NCBI GenBank assembly: GCA_029961685.1
Contig: JARWKL010000006.1
Location: forward strand, 7,942,748 to 8,006,747
Length of the DNA stretch: 64,000 bases
Origin: Aristolochia californica
Taxonomy: Eukaryota > Streptophyta > Magnoliopsida > Piperales > Aristolochiaceae
Reading direction: 5' to 3'
The number at the start of each line of letters is the position of its first letter. Position 1 is the stretch's first letter. The position numbers and the translations under genes are program-made. The notes under the pieces are model-generated. The model had not been told where the DNA came from, ran no database searches, and saw only the letters and a program-made list of their open reading frames with translations. Positions 13,076 through 24,400 of this stretch are shown piece after piece.

Positions 13076-13283
13076 ATGGAAGGCTAAACCTTGAATATCC
13101 AGGTATGGAGTAAGCTATTATAAAGTTTTTATACCTTAATCATCAGGGGAGTTAACTTACTTCATAATGTTATAATACTTTACTATTCATCTTCGTTCTT
13201 GTTATGATATGGGACATCACCCAAGTCGCGTTGAGGTATCCTCGTGTTGCCGTTGCTGTGGATAGGCGTAGGCGTTGAAGGGC

Positions 13284-14025
13284 CTTGATTAATTAGGAGT
13301 CGTGGAGGAATTGCCTGTGGTATAGTCCAGTTGGCTGGGAAATGGATTTCCTCCCAATTGATCATCCGTGGAGTGGCAACATTTGCACTCATTAGATCGG
13401 TCTCGATTAAAACAATCTTACCTTGATCTGGTAAGTGTAATACCTTAGGGACTAAGGTATTCATAATTTTGAAATGAATCCTTGCTATGATAGCAATGGT
13501 TTCAGTTCCAGGAATAAAATTGTATCCCTGTGTTAGAATCCTCATCTGGATAGATTCTAACAAATTCCTATCTGTTAATGATAGGGTAAGGTTTGGATGG
13601 ACATTAAAGTAAACAAGTCCCCTACTGAGACTTGTTTCTACGATACCCATTAATGAGGGTTTCCAATCCAAACATCGACCATCCCGGAGTATGGCCTGCA
13701 GACATGTGTTTATCCCTAATAAGGTCAAGGGTTTGAACGCAATCTGGATGCATCCAATATGCATATATTTCTTCTCAGTATCTGCAAGATACTTATTGAG
13801 ATCTGTTAACTCTAAAAATTTAAGAGTTGAATCTTGATTTTCAAGATTGATTGTTTGTTCCATGGTTTTAATTCCCATGGTACTAGAAAGGGTGAAAGTT
13901 CCTTTCTTGTAGATGGATGTAGGTTTAATGGACGGAATTGTCCAATCATTCAATTGTTGTTGAACTTTATATTCAACTAAAGATGCATTCTTAACTGATC
14001 CAGTGCTCTTACTACTGGATGCCAT
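13284..14025 (-). pseudogene. ORF1 movement protein, 3'-truncated
   Basis: This is the N-terminal part of a 30K-superfamily cell-to-cell movement protein (first ATG at 14025, beginning MASSS as in the other copies). It includes the central conserved block with LDWKPSLMGIVETSLSRG, but the reading frame runs into inverted leader sequence of copy A at 13283. About 247 of 340 codons remain, open throughout. The fused C-terminal residues encoded by 13183-13283 are leader sequence read backwards and are not viral protein. Confidence 0.85.
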
Positions 14026-14118
14026 CTTTGACAAATTAAATTTAACAATAATTAAATTACACTAAAAGTAAACTAAATTAACCTACAACTACAAGTGATA
14101 AAAGAGAACCAGAAGAAG

Positions 14119-14457
14119 GAATATCCTAGTATGGAGTAAACATATTATAAACTTATTATATGAGAATCATTAATGAAGCAAACTTTGATTCCTAATATCA
14201 TAATTAATTTACTGTTCATCATCTTCTTGATCAGATACACGTCTGTCAACGATTTAAGAGTATAGCGGCCCTTCAACGCCTAGCCTATCCACGGCAACGG
14301 CAACACGGGCATACCTCAACGCGACTTGGGTGACGTCCCATATCATAACAAGAACGAAGATAAATAGTAAAGCATTATAACATTACGAAGTAAGTTAACT
14401 CCCCTGATGATTAAGATATAAAAAATTTATAATAGCTTACTCCATACCTGGATATTC
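14119..14457 (-). promoter_or_regulatory. Leader hairpin (copy B)
   Basis: Outer arms GAATATCC (14119-14126) and GGATATTC (14450-14457) close a 339-nt imperfect stem that can be followed inward on both sides. On the minus-strand RNA it sits between the three-codon ORF after the primer site and the movement-protein start. The same structure is present in the E/F and J leaders. Confidence 0.7.
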
Positions 14458-14474
14458 AAGATTTAGCCTTCCAT

Positions 14475-14487
14475 GGCTCTAATACCA
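14475..14487 (-). promoter_or_regulatory. Primer binding site, one mismatch (copy B)
   Basis: On the minus strand this reads TGGTATTAGAGCC, differing from the other copies by a C to T change. It is followed by the same three-codon ORF. Confidence 0.8.
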
Positions 14488-14566
14488 ACTACAGCGGGAA
14501 GAGGAAGATTGACAGAAGGCAAGTAAACGACGAAACAGGCAGAGAATAACTTTAACTCACTACTAA

Positions 14567-14572
14567 TTTATT
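14567..14572 (-). terminator. Poly(A) signal (copy B)
   Basis: AATAAA on the minus strand, 118 nt downstream of the TATA box, matching the spacing in copy A. Confidence 0.55.
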
Positions 14573-14689
14573 CACAATATCATAAAGTACTTATAGAAAA
14601 CTTCACTACTGCAAAACACACGAGTAGGCAACCTTGATTACAAAGGGGAAGGTTTTTCAAGTGATGCCTGACCTAAAGAAACTAACTCC

Positions 14690-14696
14690 TTATATA
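14690..14696 (-). promoter_or_regulatory. TATA box (copy B)
   Basis: TATATAA on the minus strand in the same CTTCTATATAAGGAG context. It faces the copy A promoter 1.8 kb away, so transcripts from the two would overlap in antisense. Confidence 0.7.
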
Positions 14697-14760
14697 GAAG
14701 GAGTGAACTAATGTGGATTTGACAATATTTGAAATCCACCACTAATACCAAAAGTAACCT

Positions 14761-15126
14761 CTATGATTGAGGTGGTTGTGAGTCATTATCTATATAATTG
14801 AGATTCTTGGATGAGTCATCATCTTGATCATTGTTATCATCCTTATCATCTTGATCTCCATGATTGAGATTAGGACAAGACCTTTGATGGGCTTGGTCCC
14901 ATAACATCTTTTGTTGACGAAGAACTTTTACTCTTATCCTATGCAGGCGGTAGCTAGCGGCATCCCATGCGTGTGACTTTATGGAAAATGGCTGACCAAA
15001 GATACTGTATGAGCCTGGCGTGATATGACAAATAGGCCAACTGTGGGCCGGAGGATAAGATTTCCTCTGTTGCTTTTGGACGGACTTGGCCGACGAATCT
15101 GGAACAGATTTATCTGTCATAGTCAT
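14761..15126 (-). CDS. ORF4, small protein of unknown function
   Basis: A 121-codon open frame from ATG at 15126, nearly identical to the copy A version, with the same PAHSWPICH core and Asp-rich tail. It has no premature stop, although ORF3 upstream is broken at several places. Confidence 0.65.
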   Translation of the reverse strand: MTMTDKSVPDSSAKSVQKQQRKSYPPAHSWPICHITPGSYSIFGQPFSIKSHAWDAASYRLHRIRVKVLRQQKMLWDQAHQRSCPNLNHGDQDDKDDNNDQDDDSSKNLNYIDNDSQPPQS

Positions 15127-15137
15127 ATCCTACAAAA

Positions 15138-16439
15138 TTATTTCTTTTTAGATGTTGCTTTAAATGCCTGCAACATAAGATTAATATATTCTTCCGGATC
15201 CTCATCGGGTGGCTGACTATCCGGTAGGAATTCATTAGCATTATCATCATGCTCGGTACTGGTAAAGTCATCAATGTCTTCATCTTCTACAGCTGACGGT
15301 TCCGAAATGGACATGTTGTCATCGACAGGGTGAGAAGAAGATGTGCCTTCATTGCACGTAGGAGCCATAAAATCCTTCATTGATTCTAATAACTTTTTCA
15401 TAATATCTTTTTTCGATATATTCGGAATCAAACTCTTCAATTGAGTTTTGAAACTTGCAAATAAATTGCCGGAGTCATAATGGACTTTCGGGATGCGATG
15501 CAATCCAAGATTATTTTCATTTTGCATGATAGCAGACTTAATTTTTGCTACTTTTGTATCAATGTTGGGGAAATTTTTTCACCAACGAACATGAAATGTT
15601 CTTAATAACATTGGTAGGCTTTTATCATTAAAGCCTGTAGTACAATCCCATCTCCAAATCCATGGTAGAGAAAATACCATAAACAAGATAAGACTGTCCC
15701 AATTTTTTGGGGGTTTTTCATAACCCAGAGCTTTCAGCTCAGGACTGGATTGAGTCCATTTAATAAAATAAGCCTTAATGGGCTCAGGTAAGATAGAAAT
15801 GGGTGGCCCAAATTTGTTCCACCATGCAAATACCCAACTGGGTAGAGGTAATGACCTCTGAAAGACATTTTTTTACCATTGGAAAAACCATGAATGTCTA
15901 TGGGAGGGATTTTGGTAATAAAAGGTATTATACCAAGAATCCATATAATCCCAATAATTAAATTCCTTATCATTAGGAAGATTAGCTGCTTTAGCTAAAT
16001 CAAATTTTCCCCATGTTGAGGGATGCATGAATCTTTGTATTGTACATTTGCTGTATGCTCTTGGGCTATCCCATTTAGCCATATTTGTCAGTGTATGATG
16101 CACTGATATAGAATTCAGGTGAACCAAAATGGATTCAAAGGAATACCATCATTTTCCTACACGGATGGGACAGTAGGCTTCTCCAAGCCATTTCTGTAAC
16201 ATCTCCCAGGAATCCAATGTACCCTCAAGATCCTCTTTATTGAGGAGTAAAATTGTCTCCGTATCAGGAAGAATAATATACTCTGGTTCTACTTCAAGTG
16301 TCTCCTTATACGACACTGGGGCTTTGCCCTTCTTGTCTGAGGAATTTCCTCTTTCTGGATTCTTTCGGCCTCGGCCTCTTGATTGTTGATTTCCACGTCC
16401 TCTCATTGGGAGTGGATTGCCCCTTGCGGGGTTATACAT
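15138..16439 (-). pseudogene. ORF3 protein of unknown function, broken
   Basis: It starts at ATG 16439 overlapping the ORF2 stop. The RG-rich N-terminus, aromatic middle and acidic C-terminus are all present, so the length is about normal. A CGA Arg codon has become TGA near 16147, and single-base changes in a T run near 15870 shift the frame. The TGA lies at the same codon that is also TGA in copies I and J. Confidence 0.82.
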
Positions 16440-16980
16440 GATTTTGACCCTTGAGAAATTCACGGGTTAGAAAATCAAGTAAGGAGTTTAATTCTCCTTT
16501 GATATGTTTTATATCAAAATCAAAGGCGCTTAATTCCGCCTGCCATCTGGCAAAGATTTGTTTGGAAGTAAGATTCTTCACATCCTTCTTAAGAATCGAT
16601 TTGGCTGCTGAACAATCAACTCTTAAAAGGAATTTCTGATTTAATAAATCATCCTGGAATTTATGAATGCACTTAATTATTGCCAATATTTCTTGTTTAA
16701 CATTGGAATAATTAATCTGTGCATCATGCCAGTTACCAGAGGTAAAGCGAACAAGTTCTTCTTTACCAAATGGATTTCTTTGTTTTAATATGCCACCATA
16801 GCCTATATGGGAGACATCTGTCTCTACAACCTTCGGATAAGAAGGGTTAGTAAGGTTCAGACAAGGAAGTTGTTTGACCTTACTTTTGATTAATTGGACT
16901 GCCTGGGTATGTTTGGTAGTCCAAGGCTCAGGATTCTTTCTGAGTCTTTTATGTAATATAGCGGAGTCTTGTGCAAGATG
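16432..16980 (-). pseudogene. ORF2 fragment: C-terminal RT connection and RNase H
   Basis: Minus-strand sequence matching the last 180 codons of ORF2, including TDVSHIGYGG, QEILAI, DCSAAK and the DFLTRE end. The RNase H catalytic Asp of TDAS is kept, while the next residue is changed to Val. It is cut at 16980 by minisatellite DNA, so no RT active site is present. Confidence 0.82.
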
Positions 16981-17480
16981 ACTTCTTGGTATTTCCTCTT
17001 TCTTTTAATACTTTATTTTATTTTGTATATTTCGTCTTTCATTCTATATTTAATTTTATTTTTAATATTTCATCTTGTTTTCTATATTTCTTATATTTTT
17101 TTATATTTCTTCTGTCTTTATATATTAAATTTTACATTTATATATTTCATCCTTCTTTCAGTATTTCATTTTACTTTCTATATTTCATCTTCTTTCTATA
17201 TTTCATTTTACTTTATTTATTTCATCTTTATTTCTATATTTCATTTTACTTTGTATATTTCATCTTTCTATCTATATTTCATTTTACTTTGTATATGTTT
17301 CATCTTTCTTTATGTATTTCATGTTTATTTTTATATTTCATTTTACTTTCTATATTTCATCTACGTTTATTTATTTTATGTTACTTTCTATATATCTTTT
17401 TTCTTACTATATTTCATTTAACTTTCTTTATTTCATCTTTCTATCTATATTTCATGTTACTTTCTATATTTCATCTTTAT
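16981..17480 (+). repeat. 19-bp minisatellite, pyrimidine strand on top
   Basis: The same array type as 790-7715, with variants such as the ATTAAATTTTACATT insert near 17127 that also occurs near 2725. It resumes directly after copy B. Confidence 0.9.
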
Positions 17481-18257
17481 AGAAATTAAGAAGATATATC
17501 GAAAGTATAATGAAATATAGAAAGGAAGATAAAATATAAAATGAAAGATAAAATATAGAAAGTATGGAGATATATAGAAAGTAAAATGAAATATAGAAAA
17601 AAAAATGACATATAGAAAGTAAAATGAAATATAGAAAGAAAAATGAAAAATGGAAAGTAATATGAAATATTGAAAGAAAAATGAACTATAGAAAGATAGA
17701 TGAAATATAGAAAGTAAAATGAAATATTGAAAAAAAAAGATAAAAAATAAAAAATAGAATGAAAGAGGAAATATAGAAAGTAAAATGAAATACAGAAAGA
17801 AAGATGAAATATAGAAAGTAATATGAAATACAAAAATAAAGATGAAATATAGAAAGCAACATGAAATATAGAAAAACAGATGAAATATAGAAAGAAATAT
17901 AAAAAATATAAAGTAAAATGAAATATAGAAAGAAAGATGAAATATGGAAAGAAAGATAAAATATAGAAACAAAAAAGAAACACTAAAAGAAAGAGGAAAT
18001 ATAGAATGAAAAATGAAATATAGAAAATAAAATGAAAAATAGAAAGAAAGATGAAATATAGAAAGAAACAAGAAATATAAAAAGATAGATGAAATATAGA
18101 AAGTAAAATGAAATATAGAAAAAAAGATGAAATATATAATGAAAGATAAAATATGGAAAGTAAAGTGAAACAAAGAAAGAAAGATGAAATATAGAAAGTA
18201 AAATGAAATATAGAAAGTATGATGATATATAGAAATTAAAATATCAAAATGTGTTCA
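17481..18257 (-). repeat. Inverted block of the 19-bp minisatellite
   Basis: The strand flips at about 17480. Read in reverse complement, this block follows the first array from about 6.5 to 7.25 kb variant by variant, for example CGATATATCTTCTTAATTTC at 7214-7233. It is therefore an inverted segmental duplication, not an independent array. It ends at fragment C. Confidence 0.82.
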
Positions 18258-18629
18258 TATAATCTTGGATTGCATCGCGTCCTGGAAGTCCATTATGACT
18301 CCGATAATTTATTTGCAAGTTTCAAAACTCAATTGAAGAGTTTAATTCCGAATATATTGGAAAAAGATATTATGAAAAAATTATTCGAATCAATGAAGGA
18401 TTCTATGGCTACTAAGTGCAATGAAGGCACATCAGCTCACCCTGAATATGACAACATGTCAGTTTCGGAACTGTCCGCTGCAGATGATGAAGACATTGAG
18501 GACTTTACTAGTACAGAGCATGATGATAATGCTAATGAATTCTTACTAGATAGTCAGCCCCCAGAGGATCCTGAAAAATATATCAATGCAATGATAGAGA
18601 TGTTTAAATCAACATCTAAAGGGAAATAA
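18258..18629 (+). pseudogene. ORF3 C-terminal fragment
   Basis: Matches the acidic C-terminal third of ORF3, including the ASFKTQLKSLIPN segment and the TSKGK ending. The frame is open from the junction to the normal stop, but the RG-rich and aromatic domains are absent. Confidence 0.8.
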
Positions 18630-18640
18630 TTTTGCAGGAT

Positions 18641-18994
18641 ATGACTATGACAGACACATTTGTTCCAGATTCGTCGGCCAAGTCCGTCCAAAAGCTACAG
18701 AGGAAATCTTATCCTCCAGCCCACAGTTGGCCTATTTGTCACATCAAGCCAGGCTCATACACTATCTTCGGTTGGCCATTTTCCATAAAGTCACATTCAT
18801 GGGATGCCGCCAGTTGCCGCCTGCATAGGATAAGAGTAAAAGCTCTTCGTCAACAAAAGATGCTATGGGACCAAGCCTATCAAAGGTGTTGTCCTAATCT
18901 CAATCATGGAGATCAAGATGATAAGGATGATCACGATGACTCATCCAAGAATCTCAATTATAGAGATAATGACTCACAACCACCTCAATCATAG
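18641..18994 (+). CDS. ORF4, small protein of unknown function
   Basis: A 117-codon open frame in the same position relative to the ORF3 stop as elsewhere. It is four codons shorter than copy A in the Asp/Asn-rich tail through an in-frame deletion. The conserved N-terminal half is intact. Confidence 0.62.
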   Translation: MTMTDTFVPDSSAKSVQKLQRKSYPPAHSWPICHIKPGSYTIFGWPFSIKSHSWDAASCRLHRIRVKALRQQKMLWDQAYQRCCPNLNHGDQDDKDDHDDSSKNLNYRDNDSQPPQS

Positions 18995-19058
18995 AGGTTA
19001 TTTTTTGTATTAGTGGTGGATTTCAAATATTTTCAAATCCACATTAGTTCACTCCGTC

Positions 19059-19065
19059 TATATAA
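19059..19065 (+). promoter_or_regulatory. TATA box (fragment C)
   Basis: TATATAA followed by GGAG, at the conserved spacing after ORF4. Transcripts would run into fragment D in antisense. Confidence 0.65.
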
Positions 19066-19170
19066 GGAGTTAGTTTTATTTGTGAAGGCATCACTTGAAA
19101 AACCTTCCCCTTTGTCATCAAGGTTGCCTGCTCATGTGTTTTGCAGTATTGAAGTTTTCTGTAAGTACTT

Positions 19171-19366
19171 TATGATATTGTGAATAAATTAGTAGTGAGT
19201 TAAAGTTATTCTTTGCCTGTTCGACTTCTATTTGCCTTTTATCAATTTCCCGTCTTCCCACTGTAATATATGATATTGTGAATAAATTAGTAGTGAGTTA
19301 AAGTTATTCTTTGCCTGTTCGACTTCTATTTGCCTTCTGTCAATTTCCCGTCTTCCCGCTGTAATT
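19171..19366 (+). repeat. 98-bp tandem duplication of the poly(A)/pre-primer region
   Basis: Units 19171-19268 and 19269-19366 differ by a few substitutions. Each carries an AATAAA (19183-19188 and 19281-19286). The duplication is not present in the other copies. Confidence 0.88.
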
Positions 19367-20186
19367 ATCATTAAAGCCTGTAGTACAATCCCATCTCCAA
19401 ATCCATGGTAGAGAAAATACCATAAAGAAGATAAGACTGTCCCAATTCTTTGGGGATTTTTCATAACCCAGAGCTTTAAGCTCAGGACTGGATTGAGTCC
19501 ATTTTACAAAACAAGCCTTAATGGGCTCATGTAAGATAGAAATGGGTGGCCCAAATTTATTCCACCATGCAAATACCCAACTGGGTAGAGGTAATGACCT
19601 CTGAAAGACATTCTTTTCCCATTGGAAAAACCAATATTGCCTATGGGAGGGATTTTGGTAATAAAAGGTATTATACCAGGAATCCATATAATCCCAATAA
19701 TTAAATTCCTTATCATTAGGAAGGTTAGCTGCTTGAGCTAAATCAAATTTTCCCCAAGTTGAGGGATGCATAAATCTTTGTATTGTACATTTGCTGTACG
19801 CTCTTGGGCTATCCCATTTAGCCACATTTGTCAGTGTATGATGCACTGCTATAGAATTCAAATGAACCAAAATTGATTCAAAGGAATACCATTGTTTTCC
19901 TGCACGGATGGGACAGTAGGCTTCTCCAAGCCATTTCTGTAACATCTCCCAGGAATCCAATGTACCCTCTAAGTCCTCTTTATTTAGGAGTAAAATTATC
20001 TCCATTTCCGGAAGAGTAATATACTCTGGTTCGACTTCAAGTGTCTCCTTATACGACACTAGGGCTTTGCCCTTCTTGTCTGAGGAATTTCCTCTTTCTG
20101 GATTCTTTCGGCCTCGGCCTCTTGGATTGCCCCTTGCGGGGTTATACATGATTTTGACCCTGGAGAAATTCACGGGTTGGAAAATC
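19367..20186 (-). mobile_element. Endogenous pararetrovirus fragment D
   Basis: Minus-strand piece running from the last codons of ORF2 through the first 260 codons of ORF3. About 8 nt of filler (TTGATTAT, 20187-20194) separate it from copy E. Confidence 0.83.
19368..20149 (-). pseudogene. ORF3 N-terminal fragment, open frame
   Basis: From ATG 20149 the frame is open to the junction with fragment C. It has the aromatic domain with the HPSTWGKFDLA and PLPSWVFAWW segments. An in-frame deletion of about 30 nt removes part of the RG repeats. At the site where copies B, I and J have a TGA for Arg, this copy has CAA, the other product of a CpG transition. The acidic C-terminal third is missing. 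Confidence 0.8.
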
Positions 20187-20443
20187 TTGATTATCCCGCT
20201 ATACTCTTAAATCGTTGACAGACGTGTATCTGATCAAGAAGATGATGAACAGTAAATTCATTATGATATTATGAACAATAGTTTGCTTCGTTCATGATTA
20301 CCATATAATCAGTTTATAATATGTTTACTTCATACTAGGATATTCCTCCTTCTGGTTATCTTTTACCACTCTTAGTTGTAGTTTCTTTTTAGTTTAGTCT
20401 AATTATGTTTTAAATTTGGTTTAAATTTTTAATTTGTCAAAAG

Positions 20444-21471
20444 ATGGCATCCAGTAGTAGGATTACTGGATCCATTAAGAATGCATCTTAGGTTGGATAT
20501 AAAGTTCAACAACAATTGAATGATTGGACAATTCTGTCCATAAAACTTACTTCAATCTACAAGAAAGGAACCTTCACCCTTTCTAGTACCATGGGAATTA
20601 AAACCATGGAACAAACAATCAATCTTGAAAATCAAGATTCCACTCTTAAATTATTAGAGTTAACTGATCTCAATAAGTATCTAGCGGATACTGAGAAAAA
20701 TATATGCATATTGGATGCATACAGATAGCGTTCAAACCCTTAACTTTACTAGGGATGAACACATGTTTGCAGGCCATACTTCGTGATGGTCGATGTTTGG
20801 ATTGGAAACCCTCATTAATGGGTATTGTTGAAACAAGTCTCAGTAGGGGACCTGTTTATTTTAATGTCCATCCAAACCTTACCCTATCATTAACCGATAG
20901 GAATTTGTTAGAATCTATCCAGTTGAGGATTCTAACATAGGGATACAATTTTATTCCTGGAACTGAAACCATTGCAGTTATTGCAAGGATTCGTTTCAAA
21001 ATTATGAGTACCTTAGTCCCTAAGGTATTACACTTACCAGATCAAGGTAAGACCGTATTGATCGAAACCGATCTTATGAGTGCAAATGTTGCCACTCCTC
21101 GGATGATCAATTGGGAGGAAATTCGTTTCCCAGCCAACTGGACTATTCCTCAGGCTGTTCCTCCACGACTCGTGATTAATCAGGATATTGATCAAGTCAT
21201 GCAATCAACCGATGGCGATGTGGTAATCAATTTTAAAGAAAAGACTCCTTACTGTGTCTCTTTACCACCCACGTCATCTAGATATTCAGATGTAGGCCCA
21301 TCTACTCGCCTACAGGAATTGGATGAAAAACAATCTATAAAGGATGATTCTTCATTAAAAGGAATCCATATATCAGACACCCAGATACCTCATGGGGTCT
21401 ACCAAGAACGGAAGCATGAAAGGACTTCTCCCACTCCTAGAGAAATGACTGGTTTTACTCTATCACTATGA
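20444..21471 (+). pseudogene. ORF1 movement protein, broken
   Basis: Full-length homologue of the 30K-type movement protein that enlarges plasmodesmata for virus spread. Breaks are a TAG at codon 16 (20489-20491), a one-base loss near 20697 and a TAG for Gln near 20938. The DGRCLDWKPSLMGIVE segment and the C-terminal SPTPREMTGFTL tail are recognisable. The stop overlaps the ORF2 ATG as ATGA, while in copies G and H the two are 2 nt apart. Confidence 0.85.
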
Positions 21472-24400
21472 TTTCTACACCTTCACAGAGTTACCGGGAC
21501 CCACTACCTTTTGTGGTGGATAGAGCAGCCATTAAAGCTGAATTCTTTCACCCCAATAATCTAGGTTTCAAAAATTGGTTTTTTGACACCTATGGGGCCA
21601 CAGAACGCATGGAATTCTCAAATGACTTTTATCTTTATTTGGAAAAAAATAAAATAATCATGTCCTTTGTTGATTGGTTCATGCAAACCAGACTAAAACA
21701 AGCAGAGAAACGACCCTTAGTTTCTTCCATTGCTCCCACTCTTTCTACCCTTACGAAAGAATGGCACCTGATGTCTGGTATCAATATCCGATCAGTCCTC
21801 CTACTGATCCTATCCGACTTGAATTTCCAAGTCCTTCAGGGAAATCCCCTGATTTTGTGGAAGCAGTTGCTTTTGTCAATCCTGAAATCACCCAGAATCC
21901 TATGGGTCAGATCAGACGACAAAACAACTTTACCAATTTAAATCTCCAAATGATAGGCCAACAGCTTACTCGTATTGAAGATTTATTGGACAAAGAAACT
22001 CCTGAGAAATATTGTCAAAATCCTTTTGACTTATCTTCTCGCAAATTACCTTTGTTGATGGATGGTAAACCACTCATCAAACCCCCTGTTCCAATTAGGA
22101 ACTTTAAATTGGACAATAATTCTAAAGTTGTGGAAGAATTATTAACTCGGCTTGGAAAATTAAATCTTTCTGAGGATCAAATCAAACAAGCCCAATAGGC
22201 TCATGAAGACCAAGCTAATGCGGTTCGAAAAAGTCTCCATGTATTGGAAGCTGACGAATCACAGGATGAAGAGTCTCACGAAGAGTCTTTATCACAAAAT
22301 AATATTGAAGATTTAACTCCTTCAGCATATTCTGATTCTGATGAAGGTCAAAACCCTAATCTTCATGATTTGGGTTTAACTAATATCAATCAGACGGAAG
22401 CAATTCTTCCGGAAATGATTAAAGGCCAACCGCGTATTCAAAAATTGGATTATACCAAGAAATCTACTCGGCGTTGGGATCCAAATCACAAGCTCTATTA
22501 TCATAGGCCTACACCTCAGGACCTATTATATGAAGAGAGAATATAGATAAAAAAGCCTATGATGGCAGATCAATCTATGAATGGAACATAGACTCTATTT
22601 CTGAATATCAGATTTTAGAACATTGTAGACGAATGCCTATGTACGCTACCATCTGTAGACAACATAAGAATTCAGATCACGGCATAGCAAAAATGTTAAC
22701 TGCTGGGTTCTCTGGAACCTTAAAAGGTTGGTGGGATAATATCCTCACTACTGAACAACACCATGAAATATACAATTCTAAGAAGGTTATAAAAACTGAA
22801 TCAGGTCAAGCATACCTAGGCGAGGATGATGCAGTTTATACCTTGATTTCATGTATTGTTCATCATTTTATTGGAAATTTGATGTCCATTATTGATAAGG
22901 GACGAGAGGTTTTGCAGAATCTTAGATGTCGAACACTTAGCCATTTTAGATGGTATAAAGATGTTTTCCTTACTAAGGTTATGCAAAGAACCGATGCTAA
23001 TAATGAATATTGGAAAGCTAAATTTATGGATGGATTACCAACACTTTTTGCTAGCAAAGTACGCAAAAGGTTAGGTAATGAGGTAGAAATGATCAACTAC
23101 CAACAATATACATACGGTCTCCTTACCAGTGCTATCATCCAAGAAGGACTGACCTTATGTAATGATTTAAAACTTCAAGCTCAGCTTAAGAAACAAAATC
23201 TTACTGGTAAGAGTGAGCTTGGGGAATTCCGTGAACAGTTTGCCTGTGACACAGGAACACCACCTTCCCATCAAAGGAAGGGTAAAGGAAAAGTCTCCCA
23301 TTCTAGGAGACCAGAACCCTACTCACACCAGAGTAGGAGATATCCCAAAAGACCGTCTCATCATAGGACTAGTCATGAACCTAGGAGACCTCCTCGTCAG
23401 AGACCTCCTCCTAGAAGAAATCCTCCAGACAAAAAGAAAATTGTCTGTTACAAATGTGGTAAATTAGGCCACTATTCAAATAGATGCAAAACAAAAGAGA
23501 AATTAAACCAACTTCAAATAGATGAAGGATTGAGAATCTAGTTGGCTAAAATTCTCTTAAATTCTTATTCTGGGGATGATATTGATTATGCCTCATCCAG
23601 TCAATCAGAAGATGATCCAGATTGCAGTTGTTCTCATCTACAATCTGTAGCTCAAATGCATCAGATTAATGTTCTTACTACTGATCAACAACTTATGCTA
23701 GAGAACATTGATCAAGAGGAAGATCCTCAAACAAAAAGATATTTAATCAAAAAATATCTTGATCATATTCAAAGTACTTCAAAGCTACCTCCCATTACAG
23801 GAGTAAAAGCTTATTCTTTGAAGGAAATTATTGGTCGTCATGAAGAAACCCACTCTTCAAAACAACCAATATCCATCTCCTCATTACAAGGAGAAATTAA
23901 AGAAATCAAGCTTGAATTAAAAGAATTAAAATCCCTTTATAAAAAGCTTGAAGAAACATGTGCACAAAATAGTGTACAAAAAGAAAAGAAATCTGAAGAT
24001 CCTTTTCTAAATCAAATCACCAAAGTCATCCATCAAAGATGGCATACTATGATAAATTTAGTTATTGATCAGAACTTTGTCATTCCTAAACTGACAGCTC
24101 TGATTGATAGTGGAGCAGACTTAAACTGCATCCAGGAAGGGTTAATTCCAACCCAATATTTTGAAAAAACAACTCAAACTTTAGCTAATGCTAATGGAGA
24201 CAAAATGAAGATTAAATATAAATTAAACAATGCCTCCATCAGCACTAATGATCAGTGCATTATTACTGACTTTTTATTAGTAAAAAATATGACTCAACAA
24301 GTCATATTAGGTACTCCTTTTTTGGAGAAAATTATGCCAATTAAAGGCATTGACAACCATGGGATTCATGGTCAGGTTAATAATACACCTATTTATTTCT

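Larger units (their letters stand above)
7716..13283 (+). mobile_element. Endogenous pararetrovirus copy A (5'-truncated)
   Basis: In order this copy holds the C-terminal half of the capsid region, zinc knuckle, protease, RT, RNase H, ORF3, ORF4, promoter/poly(A) region, primer binding site and the first half of the leader. The movement protein and the N-terminal part of ORF2 are missing. The copy stops in the leader at 13283, next to the apex of the leader hairpin, where it abuts copy B in opposite orientation. No LTRs and no integrase domain are present, which separates it from Ty3-gypsy elements with a similar RT. Confidence 0.9.
13284..16980 (-). mobile_element. Endogenous pararetrovirus copy B (partial)
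   Basis: Read on the minus strand it holds the RNase H end of ORF2, ORF3, ORF4, promoter, poly(A) signal, primer site, complete leader hairpin and the N-terminal two thirds of the movement protein. It is joined to copy A at 13283/13284 in convergent orientation and to minisatellite at 16980/16981. The order crosses the conventional start of the genome, so the integrated piece came from a circular or concatemeric template. Confidence 0.88.
18258..19366 (+). mobile_element. Endogenous pararetrovirus fragment C
   Basis: Holds the last 120 codons of ORF3, ORF4 and the promoter/poly(A) region, ending just before the primer site. It joins fragment D in opposite orientation at 19366/19367. Confidence 0.85.

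Noticed and set aside
16969..18173. Open frames of the same kind in the second minisatellite
   Set aside because: Same compositional cause; the minus-strand set mirrors the inverted block.
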